From Apodemus sylvaticus (lineage: Eukaryota > Chordata > Mammalia > Rodentia > Muridae), in the NCBI RefSeq assembly GCF_947179515.1, contig NC_067477.1:146668465-146732464 (forward strand): DNA of 64,000 bases, written 5' to 3'. Under the pieces are notes generated by a model that did no database searches, was not told where the DNA came from, and was given only the letters and a program-made list of their open reading frames with translations. A program made the position numbers and the translations under genes. Numbering within the stretch: position 1 is the stretch's first letter; each line of letters opens with the position of its first letter. Below are positions 39,174 to 51,949 of the stretch, one piece after another.

Positions 39174-39190
39174 TTTTTTTTTCGTCAAAA
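39166..39190. other. Polarity switch 2: inverted to forward, at a T9 run
   Basis: The reverse end of a B unit (AGCTAATTTTGT) runs into nine T (39174-39182) and then into a forward A unit at TCGTCAAAATTTGTCAG. The forward consensus has CTTTCGTC here and the reverse consensus has TTTTGTACGATG, so the T run overlaps short T tracts of both partners, as expected of a microhomology or slippage join. Confidence 0.88.
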
Positions 39191-40819
39191 TTTGTCAGAA
39201 AACCACGTTTTAAGGAAATCCCGCATTGTGCGAAATTAACTTATTTTTCCTAAACAACACGTTTTAAAAGGAAAAGCTTTGCTGTTGCGAGTATATCTAA
39301 GCATGTAGCCTCAAAAGAGATCGCACATGAGAGTTTTCTCTTGAAAGAATATGTAACAATACCACGTTATAAGGATATACAGTATTGCAGAGTAAAGACA
39401 AATACGTATTGGAAACACTTTACTAGAAGAAATAACGCATCTTACAAAATTAGCTTGCATCTCCTAAACAACACGTTGTAACTCGAAAAGATTTGGTGTG
39501 GCCTGTACGTTTAAATATGTAGCCTTAAAGGAGAAATCACAGAAGAATTTTCTTTCATCAAAATTTGTCAGAAAACCACGTTTTAAGGAAATCCCAAATC
39601 GTGCGAAATTATCTTGTTTTTCCTAAACAACACATCGTATCTCGAAAAGCTTTGGTGTTGCGTGTATGTCTAAGCGTGTAGCCTCAAAACAGAATGCGCA
39701 GGAGATTTTTCTCTCGAAAGAATATGTAAGAATACCACATTATAAGGAAATACAGTGTTGCAGAGTAAAGACAAACATGTACGTATTGGAAAGACTTTAC
39801 AAGAAGAAATAACGCATCATAAAAATTAGCTTGTATCTCCTAAACTACACGTTGTAACTTGAAAAGATTTGGTGTAGCTTGTATGTCTAAACGTGTAGCC
39901 TCAAAAGAGAACCCACAGGAGAATTTTCTTTCGTCAATTTTTTTTCAGAAAACCACGTTTTAAGGAAATCCCGCAACATGCGAAATTATCTTGTTTTTCC
40001 TAAACAACACGTTGTAACTCGAAAAGCTTTGGTGTTCTGTCTATGTCTAAGCGTGCAGCCTCAAAAGAGAAGTCACAGGAGAGTTTTCTCTCGAAAGAAT
40101 ATGTAAGAATACCACGTTATATGGAAATACAGTGTTGCAGAGTAAAGACATATAGGTACATGTTGGAAACACTTTATGAGAAGAAATAACGCATCATAAA
40201 AAATTAGCTTGTATCTCCTAAACAACACGTTGTAACTCGAAAAGCTTTGGTGTTGCGTGTATATTTAAGCGTGTAGCTTCAAAAGAGAACACACAGGAGA
40301 GTTTTCTCTCGAAAGAATATGTAAGAATACCACATTATTATTAAATACAGAGCTGCAGAGTAAAGACAAATATGTATATATTGGAAACACTTTACGAGAA
40401 GAAATAACGCATCGTACAAAATTAGCTTGTAACTCCTAAACAACATGTTTTACTCGAAAATATTTGGTGTGGCATGTACGTCTAAACGTGTAGCCTCAAA
40501 AGAGAACACACAGGAGAAGTTTCTTTCGTCAAAATTTGTCACAAAACAAAGTTTTGATGAAATCCCGCATCGTGAGAAATTATCTTGTTTTTCCTAATCA
40601 ACAAGTTGTAACTAGAAAAGCTTTGGTGTTGCGTGTATGTCTAAGCATGTAGCCTCAAAAGAGAAGGCACAGGAGAGTTTTCTCTTGAAAGAATACGTAA
40701 GAATACCACGTTATAAGGAAATACAGTGTTGCAGAGTAAAGACAAATACGTACCTAGTGGAAACACTTAGACTTTACGAGAATAAAAAATGCATCGTAAA
40801 AAATTAGCTTGTATCTCAT

Positions 40820-40978
40820 AAACAACACGTTGTAACTCGAAAAGATTTGGTGTGGCGTGTACGTCTAAACGTGTAGCCTCAAAAGAGAACCCACAGGAGA
40901 ATTTTCTTTCGTCAAAATTTGTCAGAAAACCACGTTATAAGGAAATCCCGCATTGTGCGAAATTATCTTGTTTTTCCT
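40820..40978 (+). repeat. Reference A monomer (159 bp)
   Basis: A close-to-consensus A unit, useful as a reference. It begins AAACAACACGTTGTAACTCG and has the A-diagnostic AAAAGATTTGGTGTGGCG, GAGAACCCACAGGAG and AATTTTCTTTCGTC. It ends CTTGTTTTTCCT, 159 bp later. The minus-strand CENP-B-box-like site lies at monomer positions 127-143. It has GATTT where B has GCTTT, so it lacks the HindIII site AAGCTT found near the start of consensus B units. The next base starts the B unit. Confidence 0.93.
40946..40962 (-). promoter_or_regulatory. CENP-B-box-like site in the reference A monomer
   Basis: On the minus strand this reads TTTCGCACAATGCGGGA, satisfying NTTCGNNNNANNCGGGN at all nine fixed positions. 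In mammals this core is the part of the 17-bp CENP-B box needed for binding by CENP-B, a domesticated pogo-like transposase. The match is seen directly; binding by any protein here is inference, because the organism and its CENP-B-like gene content are unknown. The consensus A version is TTTCGCACGATGCGGGA and contains a small dyad, CGCA-CGA-TGCG. Confidence 0.7.
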
Positions 40979-41196
40979 AAACAACACGTTGTAACTCGAA
41001 AATCTTTGGTGTTGCATGTATGTCTAAGCGTGTAGCCTCAAAAGAGAAGGCACAGGAGAGTTTTCTTTCGAAAGAATATGTAAGAATACCACGTTATAAG
41101 GAAATACAGTGTTGCAGAGTAAAGACAAATACTTACGTATTGGAAACACTTTAAGAGAAGAAATAACGCATCTTAAAAAATTAGCTGATATCTCCT
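40979..41196 (+). repeat. Reference B monomer (218 bp)
   Basis: A close-to-consensus B unit following the reference A unit; together they make exactly 377 bp. It aligns with A over positions 1-129 and again over about 189-218. Between them is a B-only block of 59 bp (GTTGCAGAGTAAAGACAAAT, then the ACGTACGT palindrome region, then GGAAACACTTT and GAGAAGAAATAA). Position 120-129 (AAGGAAATAC) and 179-188 (GAAGAAATAA) share GAAATA exactly 59 bp apart. The site homologous to the A-unit CENP-B box is TAACGCATCGTACAAAA in the consensus and fails at both the TTCG and CGGG cores. This copy has small differences, such as TTAAGAGAAG and CTGATATCTCCT. Confidence 0.92.
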
Positions 41197-44100
41197 AAAC
41201 AACACGTTGTAACTCGAAAAGATTTCGTGTGGCATGTACGTCTAAACGTGTAGCCTTCAAAAGAGAACCCACAGGAGAATTTTCTTTTGTCAAAATTTGT
41301 CTGAAAACCACGTTTTAAGGAAATCCAGCTTCGCGCGAAATTATCTTGTTTTTCCTAAACAACACGTTGTAACCCGAAACGCTTTGGTGTTGCGTGTATG
41401 TCTAAGCATGTAGCTTCAAAAGAGAAGGCATAGGAGAGTTTTCTCTCAAAAGAATATGTAAGAATACCACGTTATAAGGAAATACAGTGTTGCAGAGTAA
41501 TGAGAAGTACGTATGTACTGGAAACACTTTACGAGAAGAAATAACGCATCTTACAAAATTAGGTTGTATCTCCTAAACAACACGTTGTAACTCAAAAAGA
41601 TTTGGTGTGGCGTGTATGTCTAAACGTGTAGCCTCAAAAGAGAGCCCACAGGAGAATTTTCTTTTGTCAATATTTGTCAGAAAACCACGTTTTAAGGAAA
41701 TCCCGCATCGGGCGAAATTATCTTGTTTTTCCTAAACAACATGTTGTAACTCGAAAAGCTTTCGTATTGTGTGTATGTCTAAGCGTGTAGCCTCAAAAGA
41801 GAAGGCACAGGAGAGTTTTCTCTCAAAAGAATATGTAAGAATAACACGTTATAAGGAAATACAATGTTGTAGAGAAAAGACAAATACGTACATATTGGAA
41901 ACACTTAAACTATACGAGAAGAAATAATGCATCGTACAAAATTAGTTTGTATCTCCTAAACAGCACGTTGTAACTCGAAAAGATTTGGTGTGGCGTGTAC
42001 GTCTAAACGTGTAGCCTCAAAGAGAACGCACAGGAAAATTTTCATTCATCAAAATTTGTCAGAAACCACGTTTTAAAGAAATCCCGCATTGTGCGAAATT
42101 ATCTTATTTTTCCTAAACAACATGTTATAAATCGAAAAGCTTTGGTGTTGCGTGTATGTCTAAGCATGTAGCCTCAAAAGAGAAGGCACAGGAGAGTTTT
42201 CTCGAAAGAATATGTAAGAATACCACGTTATAAGGAAATACTGTGTTGCAGAGTAAAGACAAATACGTTGTTACATATTGGAAACACTTTACAAGAAGAA
42301 ATAACCCATCGTACAAAATTAGCTTGTATCTCCTAAACTACACGTTGTAACTCGAAAAGATTTGGTGTGGCGTGTACGTCTAAACGTGTAGCCTCAAATG
42401 AGAACCCACTGGAGAATTTTCGTTCTTCAAATTTTTTTTAGAAAACCACGTTTTAAGGAAATCACGCATCGTGTGAAATTATCTTGTTTTTCCTAAACAA
42501 CAAATTTTAACTCGAAAAGCTTTGTTGTTGCGTGTATGTCTAAGCAAGTAGCATCAAAAAAGAAGAGGCACAGGAGAGTATTCTCTTGAAAGAATATATA
42601 AGAATACCACATTATAAGGAAATACAGTGTGGCAGAGTAAAGACAAATACATACATAGTGGAAACACTTTACAAGAAGAAATAACGCATCGTACAAAATT
42701 AGGTTGTATCTCTTAAACAGCACTTTGTAACTCGAAAAGATTTGGTGTGGCGTGTACATCTAAACGTGTAGCCTCAAAGGAGAACCCACAGGAGAATTTT
42801 CTTTCATCAAAATTTGTCAGAAAACCACGTTTAAGGAAATCCTGCATCGTGTGAAATTATCTTGTTTTTCCTAAAGAACACGTTGTAACTAGAAAAGCTT
42901 TGGTGTTGCGTGTATGTCTAAGCTTGTAGCCTCAAAAGAGAAGGCAAAGGAGAGTTTTCTCTCAAAAGAATATGTAAGAATACCACGTTATAAGGAAATA
43001 CAGTGTTGCAAAGTAAAGACAAATACGTACATTTTGGAAACACTTTGCGAGAAGAATTAACGCCTCGTACAAAATTAGTTTGTATCTCCTAAACAACACG
43101 TTGTAACTCGAAAAGATTTGGAGTGGCTTGTACGTCTAAACGTGTAGCCTCAAAAGAGAACCCACAGGAGAATTTTCTTTCGTCAAAATTTGTCAGAAAA
43201 CCACGTTTTAAGGAAATCCGGCATCGTGCGAATTTATCTTGTTTTTCCTAATCAACACGTTGTAACACAAAATGCTTTGGTTTTGCGTGTATGTCTAAGC
43301 ACGTAGCCTCAAAAGAAAAAGCACAGGAGAGTTTTCTCTCGAAAGAATATGTAGGAATACCACGTTATAAGGAAATACAGTGTTGCAGAGTAAAGACAAA
43401 TACGTACCTATTGGAAACACTTAAACTTTACGAGAATACAAAATGCATCGTAAAAAATTAGCTTGTATCTCATAAACAGCACGTTGTAACTCGAAAAGAT
43501 TTGGTATGGCGTGTATGTCTAAACGTGTAGCCTCAAAAGAGAACCCACAGGAGAATTTTCTTTCATCAAAATTTGTCAGAAAACCAAGTTTTAAGGAAAT
43601 CCCGCATCGTGCGAAATTATCTTGTTTTTCCTAAACAACATGTTGTAACTCAAAAGCTTTGGTGTTGCGTGTATGTCTAAGCGTGTAGCCTCAAAAGAGA
43701 AGGCACAGGAGAGTTTTCTCACGAAAGAATATGTAAGAATACCACGTTATAAGGAAATACAGTTTTGCAGAATAAAGACAAATACGTACCTATTGGAAAC
43801 ACTTAAAGTTTATGAGAAGAAATAACGCATCTTAAAAAATTAGCTTGTATCTCCTAAACAACACATTGTAACTCGAAAAGACTTGGTGTGGCGTGTACAT
43901 CTAAACGTGTAGCCTCAAAAGAGAACCTACAGGAGAATTTTCTTTCGTCAAAATTTGTCAGAAAACCACGTTTTAAGGAAATCCCATATCGTGCGAAATT
44001 ATCTTATTTTTCCTAAACAACATGCTGTAACATGAAAAGCATTGGTCTTGTGAGTATGTCTTAGCATGTAGCCTCAAAGGAGAACGCACAGGAGAGTTTT

Positions 44101-47100
44101 GTCTCGAAAAAATATGTAAGAATACCACGTTATAAGGAAATCGAATGTTGCAGAGTAAAGACAAATACATACTTATTGGAAACACGTTCCGAAAAGAAAT
44201 AACGCATCGTAAAAATTAGCTTGTATCTCCTAAACAACACGTTGTAACTCGAAAAGACTTGGTGGGGCGTGTACGTCTAAACGTGTAGCCTCAAAAGAGA
44301 ACCCACAGGATAATTTTCTTTCGTCAAAATTTGTCAGAAAACCATGTTTTAAGGTAATTCTGCATCGTGCGAAATTATCTTGTTTTTCCTAATCAACATG
44401 TTGTAACTCGAAAAGCTTTGGTGTTGCGTGTATGTCTAAGCATGTAGCCTCAAAAGAGAAGGCACAGGAGAGTTTTCTCTCGAAAGAATATGTAAGAATA
44501 CCACGTTATAAAGAAATACAGTTTTGCAGAGTAAAGACAAATATGTATGCATTGGAGAAACTTTAGGAGTAGAAATAACGCATCGTACAAAATTAGCTTG
44601 TATCTCCTAAACAACACGTTGTAACTCGAAAATATTTGGTGTGGCGTGTATGTCTAAACATGTAGCCTCAAAAGAGAACCCACAGGAGAATTTTCATTCT
44701 TCAAAATTTGTCAGAAAACCACGTTTTAAGGAAATCCTGCATCGTGAAAAATTATCTTGTTTTGCCTAAACAACACGTTGTAATTCGCAAAGCTTTGGTG
44801 TTGAGTGTATGTCTAACCGTTTAACCTCAAAAGAGAAGGCACAGGAGAGTTTTCTCTCGAAAGAATATGTAAGAATACCACGTTATAAGGAAATACAGTG
44901 TTGCAGATAAAGACAAATACATACGTATTGGAAACACTTAAACTTTACGAGAAGAAATAACTTATCGTAAAAAATTAGCTTGTATCTACTAAACAACACG
45001 TTGTAACTCGAAAAGATTTGGTGTGGCGTGTAAGTCTAAACGTGTAGCCTCAAAAGAGAACCCACAGGAGAATTTTCTTTGTGAAAATTTGTCAGAAAAC
45101 CATGTTTTAAGGAAATCCCGCATCTTGCAAAATTATCTTTTTCCTAAACAACTCATCTTAACGCATAAAGCTTTGGTGTTGCGTGTATGTCTAAGCGTGT
45201 AGCCTCAAAAGAGAAGGCACAGGAGAGTTTTCTCTCGAAACAATATGTAAGAATACCACGTTATAAGGAAATACAGTGTTGCAGAGTAAAGACAATTACG
45301 TACGTATTGGAAACACTTAAACATTAGAGAAGAAATAAAGCATCATACAAAATTAGCTTATATCTCCTAAACAACACGTTGTAACTCGAAATGATTTGGT
45401 GTGGCGTTTACAACTAAACATGTAGCCTTAAAAGAGAACCCACAGGAGAATTTTCTTCGTCAAAATTTGTCAGAAAACCATGTTTTAAGGAAATCCCGCA
45501 TCGTTCGAAAATATCTTGTTTTTTCTAAACAACACATCGTAACTCGAAAAGCTTTGGTGTTGCGTGTATGTCTAGGCGTGTAGCCTCAAAAGAGACGGCA
45601 ATGGAGAGTTTTCTCTCGAAAGAATATGTAAGAATACCACGTTATAAGGAAATACAGTGTTGCAGAGTAAAGACAAATAAGCACTTATTGGAAACACTTA
45701 AACTTTACGAGAAGAAATGATGCATCATACAAAATTAGCTTGTATCTCCTAAACAGCACGTTGTAACTTGAAAAGATTTGGTGTGGCGTGTATATCTAAA
45801 CTTGTAGCCTCAAAAGAGAACCCACAAGAGAATTTTCTTTCCTCAAAATTTGTCAGAAAACCACGTTTTAAGGAAATCCCGCTTCGTGTGTAATTATCTT
45901 GTTTTTCCTAAACAACACGTTGTAACTCGAAAAGCTTTGGTGTTGCGTGTAAGTCTTAGCGTGTAGCCTCAAAAGAGACGGCAATGGAGAGTTTTCTCTC
46001 GAAAGAATATGTAAGAATACCACGTTATAAGGAAATAAAGTGTTGCAGAGTAAAGACAAATAAGTACGTAATGGAAAAACTTAAACTTTATGAGAAATAA
46101 TAACACATCGTAAAAAATAGCTTGTATCTCCTAAACAACACGTTGTAACTCGAAAGGATTTGGTGCGGCATATATGACAAAACGTGTAGCCTCAAAAGAG
46201 AACCCATAGGAGAATTTTCTTTCGTCAATATTTGTCAGAAAACCACATTTTAAGGAAATCCCGCATCGTGCGAAATTATCTTGTTTTTCCTAAACAACAC
46301 GTTGTAACTTGAAAAGCTTTGGTGTTGCGTGTATTTCTAAGCGTGTAGCATCAAAAGAGAAGGCACAGGAGAGTTTTCTCTTGAAAGGATATGTAAGAAT
46401 ACCACGTTATAAGGAAATACAGTGTTGCAGAGTAAAGACAAATACGTACATATTGGAAACACTTAAACTTTACGAGAAGAAATAACTTATCGTACAAAAT
46501 TAGCTTGTATCTCCTAAACAACACGTTGTAACTCGAAAAGATTTGGTGTGGCATGTGCGTCTAAACGTGTAGCCTCAAAAGAGAACCCACAGTAGAATTT
46601 TCTTTCGTCAAAATTTTTCAGACAACCACATTTTAAGGAAATCCGGCATTGTGCGAAATTATCTATTTTTTCCTAAACAAAACGTCCTGACTCGAAAATC
46701 TTTGGTGTTGCGTGTATGTCTAAGCGTGTAGCCTCAAAAGAGAAGGCACAGGAGAGTTTTCTCTCAAAAGAATATGTAAGAATACCATGTTATAAGGAAA
46801 TACAGTGTTGCAGATTAAAGACAAATACGTATATATTGGAAACATTTTCCGAGAACAAATAATGCTTCGTACAAGCTTGTATCTCCTAAACAACACGTTT
46901 TAACTCAAAATGATTTGGTGTGGCGTGTACGTCTAAACATGTAGCCTCAAAAGAGAACCCACAGGAGAATTTTCTTTCGTCAAAATTTGTTAGAAAACCA
47001 CATTTTAAGGAAATACTGCATCGTACGAAATTATCTTGTTTTTCCTAAACAACACTTCGTAACTCCAAAAGCATTGGTTTTGTGTGTATGTCTAAACATG

Positions 47101-49920
47101 TAGCCTCAAAGGAGAAGGCACAGGAGAGTTTTCTCTCGAACGAATATGTAAGAATACCACCTTATAAGGATATACAGTGTTGCAGAGAAAAGACAAATAC
47201 GTACATATTGGAAACACTTAAACTTTACGAGAAGAAATAATGGATCGTACAAAATTAGCTTGTACCTCCTAAACAACACGTTGTAACTCGGAAAGATTTG
47301 ATGTGGCTTGTACGTCTACAAGTGTAGCCTCAAAAAAGAACCCACAGGAGAATATTCTTAGGTCAAAATTTGTCAGAAAACCACGTTTTAAGGAAATCCC
47401 GCATCGTGAGAAATTATCTTGTTTTTCCTAAACAACATATTTTAACTCGATAAGCTTTGTTGTTGCGTGTACGTCTAAGCGTGTTGCCTCAAAAGAGAAG
47501 GCACAGGAAAGTTTTCTCTCGAAAGAATATGTAAGAATACCACGTTATAAGGAAATACAGTGTTGCAGATTAAAGACAAAAAATACATATTGGAAACACT
47601 TTACGAGAAGAAATAACGCATCGTACAAAATTAGCTTGTATCTCCAAAACAACACGTATTAACTCGAAAAGATTTGGTGTGGCGTGTACGTCTAAACGTG
47701 TAGCCTCAAATGAGACCCCACAGGAGAATTTTCTTTCGTCAAAATTGGTCAGTAAACCACGTTTTAAGGAAATCCCACATCATGCGAAATTCTCTTGTTT
47801 TTCCTAAACAACACGTCGTAACTCGAAAAGCTTTGGTGTTGCGTGTATGTCTAAGCATGTAGCCTCAAAAGAGAAGGCACAGGAGAGTTTTCTCTCTAAA
47901 GAATATGTAAGAATACCACGTTATAAGGATATACAGTGTTGCAGAGTAAAGACAAATACCTATGTATTGGAAACACTTTAGAAGAAGAAATAATGCATCG
48001 TACAAAATTAGCTTGTATCTCCTAAACTACACGTTATATCTCGAAAAGATTTGGTGTGGGGTGTACATATAAACGTGTAGCCTCAAAAGAGAACCCACAG
48101 GAGTATTTTCTTTCGTCAAAATTTTTTCAGAAAACCACGTTTTAAGGAAATCCCGCATCGTGCGAAATTATCTTGTTTTTCCTAAACAACACGTTGTAAC
48201 TCGAAAAGCTTTGGTGTTGCATGTATGTCTAAGCATGTAGCCACAAAAGGGAATGCACAGGAGAGTTTTCTCTCGAAAGAATATGTAAGAATACCACGTT
48301 ATAAGGAAATACAGTGTTGCAGAGTAAAGACAAATACATACATATTGGAAACACTTAAACTTTATGAGAAGAAATAATGCATCATACAAAATTAGCTTGT
48401 ATCTCCTAACAGCACGTTGTAACTCGAAAAGATTTGGTGTGGCGTGTACTTCTAAACGTGTAGCCTCAAAAGAGAACCACACAGGAGAATTTTCTTTCGT
48501 CAAAATTGGTCAGTAATCCACGTTTTAAGGAAATCCCACATCATGCGAAATTCTCTTGTTTTTCCTAAACAACACGTCGTAACTCGAAAAGCTTTGGTGT
48601 TGCGTGTATGTCTAAGCATGTAGCCTCAAAAGAGAAGGCACAGGAGAGTTTTCTCTCTAAAGAATATGTAAGAATACCACGTTATAAGGAAATACAGTGT
48701 TGCAGAGTAAAGACAAATACCTACGTATTGGAAACACTTTAGAAGAAGAAATAATGCATCGTACAAAATTAGCTTGTATCTCCTAAACTACACGTTATAA
48801 CTCGAAAAGATTTGGTGTGGGGTGTACGTATAAACGTGTAGCCTCAAAAGAGAACCCACAGGAGTATTTTCTTTCATCAAATTTTTTTTCAGAAAACCAC
48901 GTTTTAAGGAAATCCCGCATCGTGCCAAATTATCTTGCTTTTCCTAAACAACATGTTGTAACTCGAAAAGTTTTGGTGTTGCATGTATGTCTAAGCATGT
49001 AGCCACAAAAGGGAATGCACAGGAGAGTTTTCTCTCCAAAGAATATGTAAGAATACCACGTTATAAGGAAATACAGTGTTGCAGAGTAAAGACAAATACT
49101 ACATATTGGAAATACTTAAACTTTATGAGAAGAAATAATGAATCATACAAAATTAGCTTGTATCTCCTAACAGCACGTTGTAACTCGAAAAGATTTGGTG
49201 TGGCGTGTACTTCTAAACGTGTAGCCTCAAAAGAGAACCACACAGGAGAATTTTCTTTTGTCAAAATTTGTCTGAAAACCATGTTTTAAGGAAATCCCGC
49301 ATCGTTGGAAATTACCTTGTTTTTCCTAAACAACACGTTGTCACTCGAAAAGCTTTGGTGTTGCGTGTATGTCTAAGCGTATAGCCTCAAAAGAGAAGGC
49401 ACAGGAGAGTTTTCTCTCGAAATAATATGTAAGAATACCACGTTATAAGGAATTACAGTGTTGCAGAGTAAAGCAAATACATACGTATTGGAAACACTTT
49501 ACAAGAAGAAATAACGCATCATACAAAATTAGCTTGTATCTCCTAAACAATACGTTGTAACTCGGAAAGATTTGATGTGGCTTGTACGTCTAAACGTGTG
49601 GCCTCAAAGGAGAACCCACAGGATAATATTCTTTAGTCAAAATTAGTCAGAAAACCACGTTTTAAGGAAATCCCGCATCGTGCGAAATTATCTTGGTTTT
49701 CCTAAAGAACACGTTGTAACTCGAAAAGCTTTGCTGTTGCGTGAATGTCTAAGCGCGAAGCCTCAAAAGAGAAGGCACAGGAGAGTTTTCTCTTGAAATA
49801 ATATGTAAGAATACCAAGTTATAAGGAAGTACAGTGTTGCAGAGTAAAGCAAACACATACGTATTGGAAACACTTTACAAGAAGAAATAACGTATCATAC
49901 AAAATTAGCTTGTATCTCCT

Positions 49921-49995
49921 AAACAACACATTGTAACTCAGAAAGATTTGATGTGGCTTGTATGTCTAAGCTTTTCGCGTTACAATGTGTTGTTT
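49921..49995. other. Polarity switch 3: forward to inverted, fold-back junction
   Basis: A forward A start (49921-49945) is followed by 25 bases and then by an inverted B start (49971-49995). The two 25-base arms pair at 22 positions. The join reads GTATGTCTAAGCTTTTCGCG, where AAGC could belong to either partner. Everything from here to the window end is inverted. Confidence 0.9.
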
Positions 49996-51949
49996 AGGAA
50001 AAACAAGATAATTTCGCACGATGAGGGATTTCCTTAATACGTGGCTTTCTGACGAATTTTGACCAAAGAAAATTCTCCTATGGGTTCTCTTTTGAGACTA
50101 CACGTTTAGACGTACAGGCCACATCTAATCTTTTTAAGTTACAACGTGTTGTTTAGGAGATACAAGCTAATTTTGTAGGATGCGTTATTTCTTCTCGTAA
50201 AGTTTTTCCAATAAGTAAGTATTTGTCTTTACTCTGCAAAAATGTATTTCCTTACAACGTGGTATTCTTACATATTTTTCGAGAGAAAACTCTCCTGTGC
50301 GTTCTCATTTGAGGCTACACGCTTAGACATACACGCAACAGCAAAGCTTTTCGAGTTACAACATGTTGTTTAGGAAGAACAAGATAATTTCTCACGATGC
50401 GGGATTTCCTTAAAACGTGGTTTTCTGACAAATTTTGACGAAAGAAAATTCTCCTGTGGGTTCTCTTTTGAGGCTACACGTTTAGACGTACACGCCACAC
50501 CAAATCTTTTTGAGTTACAACTTGTTGTTTAGGAGATACAAGCTAATTTTTTTATGATGCATTATTTCTTCTCGTAAAGCTTAAGTGTTTCCAATAAGTA
50601 TGTATTTGCCTCTACTCTGCAACACTGTATTTCCTTATAACGTGGTATTCTTACATATTCTTTCGAGAGAAAACTCTCCTGTGCGTTCTCTTTGGAGGCT
50701 ACACGCTTAGACATTCACGCAACACCAAAGCTTTTCGAGTTACAACCTGTTGTTTTGGAAAAACAAGATAATTTCGCATGATGCGGGATTTCCTTAAAAC
50801 GTGGTTTTCTGTCAAATTTTGACGAAAGAAAATTCTCCTGTGGGTTCTCTTTTGAGGCTACACATTTAGACATACACGCCACACCAAATCCTTTCGAGTT
50901 CTAACGTGTTGTTTAGGATATACAAGCTAATTTTGTACTATATGTTATTTCTTCTCGTAAAGTTTAAGTGTTTCCAATAAGTATGTATTTGTCTTTACTA
51001 TGCAACACTGTATTTCCTTATAACGTAGTATTCCTACATATTCTTTCGGGAGAAAACTCTCCTGTCCGTTCTCTTTTGAGGCTACACGCTTAGACATACA
51101 CGCAACACCAAAGCTTTTCGAGTTACAACATATTGTTTAGGAAAAACAAGATAATTTCGCACGATGCGGGATTTCTTTAAAACGTGGTTTTCTGACAAAT
51201 TTTGACAAAAGAAAACTCTCCTGTGGGTTCTCTTTTGAGGCTACAGGTTTAGACGTTTTCGCCACACCAAATCTTTTCGAGTTACAACGTGTTGTTTAGG
51301 AGATACAAGCTAATTTTGCATGATGCGTTATTTCTTCTCCTAAAGTGTTTCCAATAAGTACATATTTGTCTATACTCTGCAACACTGTGTTTCCTTATAA
51401 CGTGGTATTCTTACATATTCTTTCGAGAGAAAACTATCCTGTGCGTTCTCTTTGGAGGCTACACGCTTAGACATACACGCAACACCAAAGCTTTTCGAGT
51501 TACAACGTATTGATTAGGAAAAACAAGATAATTTCGCACGATGCGGGATTTCCTTAAAACGTGGTTTTCTGACGAATTTTGACGAAAGAAAATTCTCCTG
51601 TGGGTTCTCTTTGAGGCTACACGTTTAGACATACACGCCACACAAAATCTTTTTGAATTACAACATGTTGTTTCGGAGATAAAAGCTAATTTTTTACCAT
51701 GCGCTATTTCTTCTCATAATGTGTTTCCAATACGTACGTATTTGTCTTTACTCTGCAGCAATATATTTCCTTATAACGTGATATTCTTACATATTCTTTC
51801 GAGAGAAAACTCTCCTGTGCATTCTCTTTTGAGGCTAAACGCTTAGACATACACGCAACACCAAAGCTTTTCTAGTTACAATGTGTTGTTTAGGAAAAAC
51901 AAGATAATTTCGCACGATGCGGGATTTCCTTAAAACGTGGTTTTCTGAC

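Larger units (their letters stand above)
39219..49687 (-). promoter_or_regulatory. CENP-B-box-like sites in domain III (9 intact cores)
   Basis: Intact 17-bp cores start at 39219, 40946, 41701, 42082, 43600, 45494, 46259, 48151 and 49671, each in an A unit. The other 19 or so A units of this domain have lost at least one fixed position, often at a CpG (CCCACATC, CATCGTGAGAAA, CATCGTGTG). Confidence 0.68.
39183..49970 (+). repeat. Satellite domain III: forward array of mixed 377/383-bp dimers
   Basis: Forward polarity resumes part-way through an A monomer (about A position 88, at TTCGTCAAAATTTGTCAG). Both dimer lengths occur; some B units have CTTAAACTTT (for example near 41900, 44937, 46460, 47217, 48355) and others do not. 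B units commonly carry GAGAAGGCACAGGAG. About 28 A units, nine with all fixed CENP-B-box positions. The pair at about 47740-48030 and 48500-48790 shares GGTCAGTAA(A/T)CCACG, CCCACATCATGCG and CTCTCTAAAGAATATG, marking a local duplication of two dimers. No gene is present. Confidence 0.95.

Noticed and set aside
39174..39182. T9 run as the poly(A) tail of an inserted retroelement.
   Set aside because: Both sides are satellite sequence, no element body or target-site duplication is present, and the run is explained by T tracts already in both partners.
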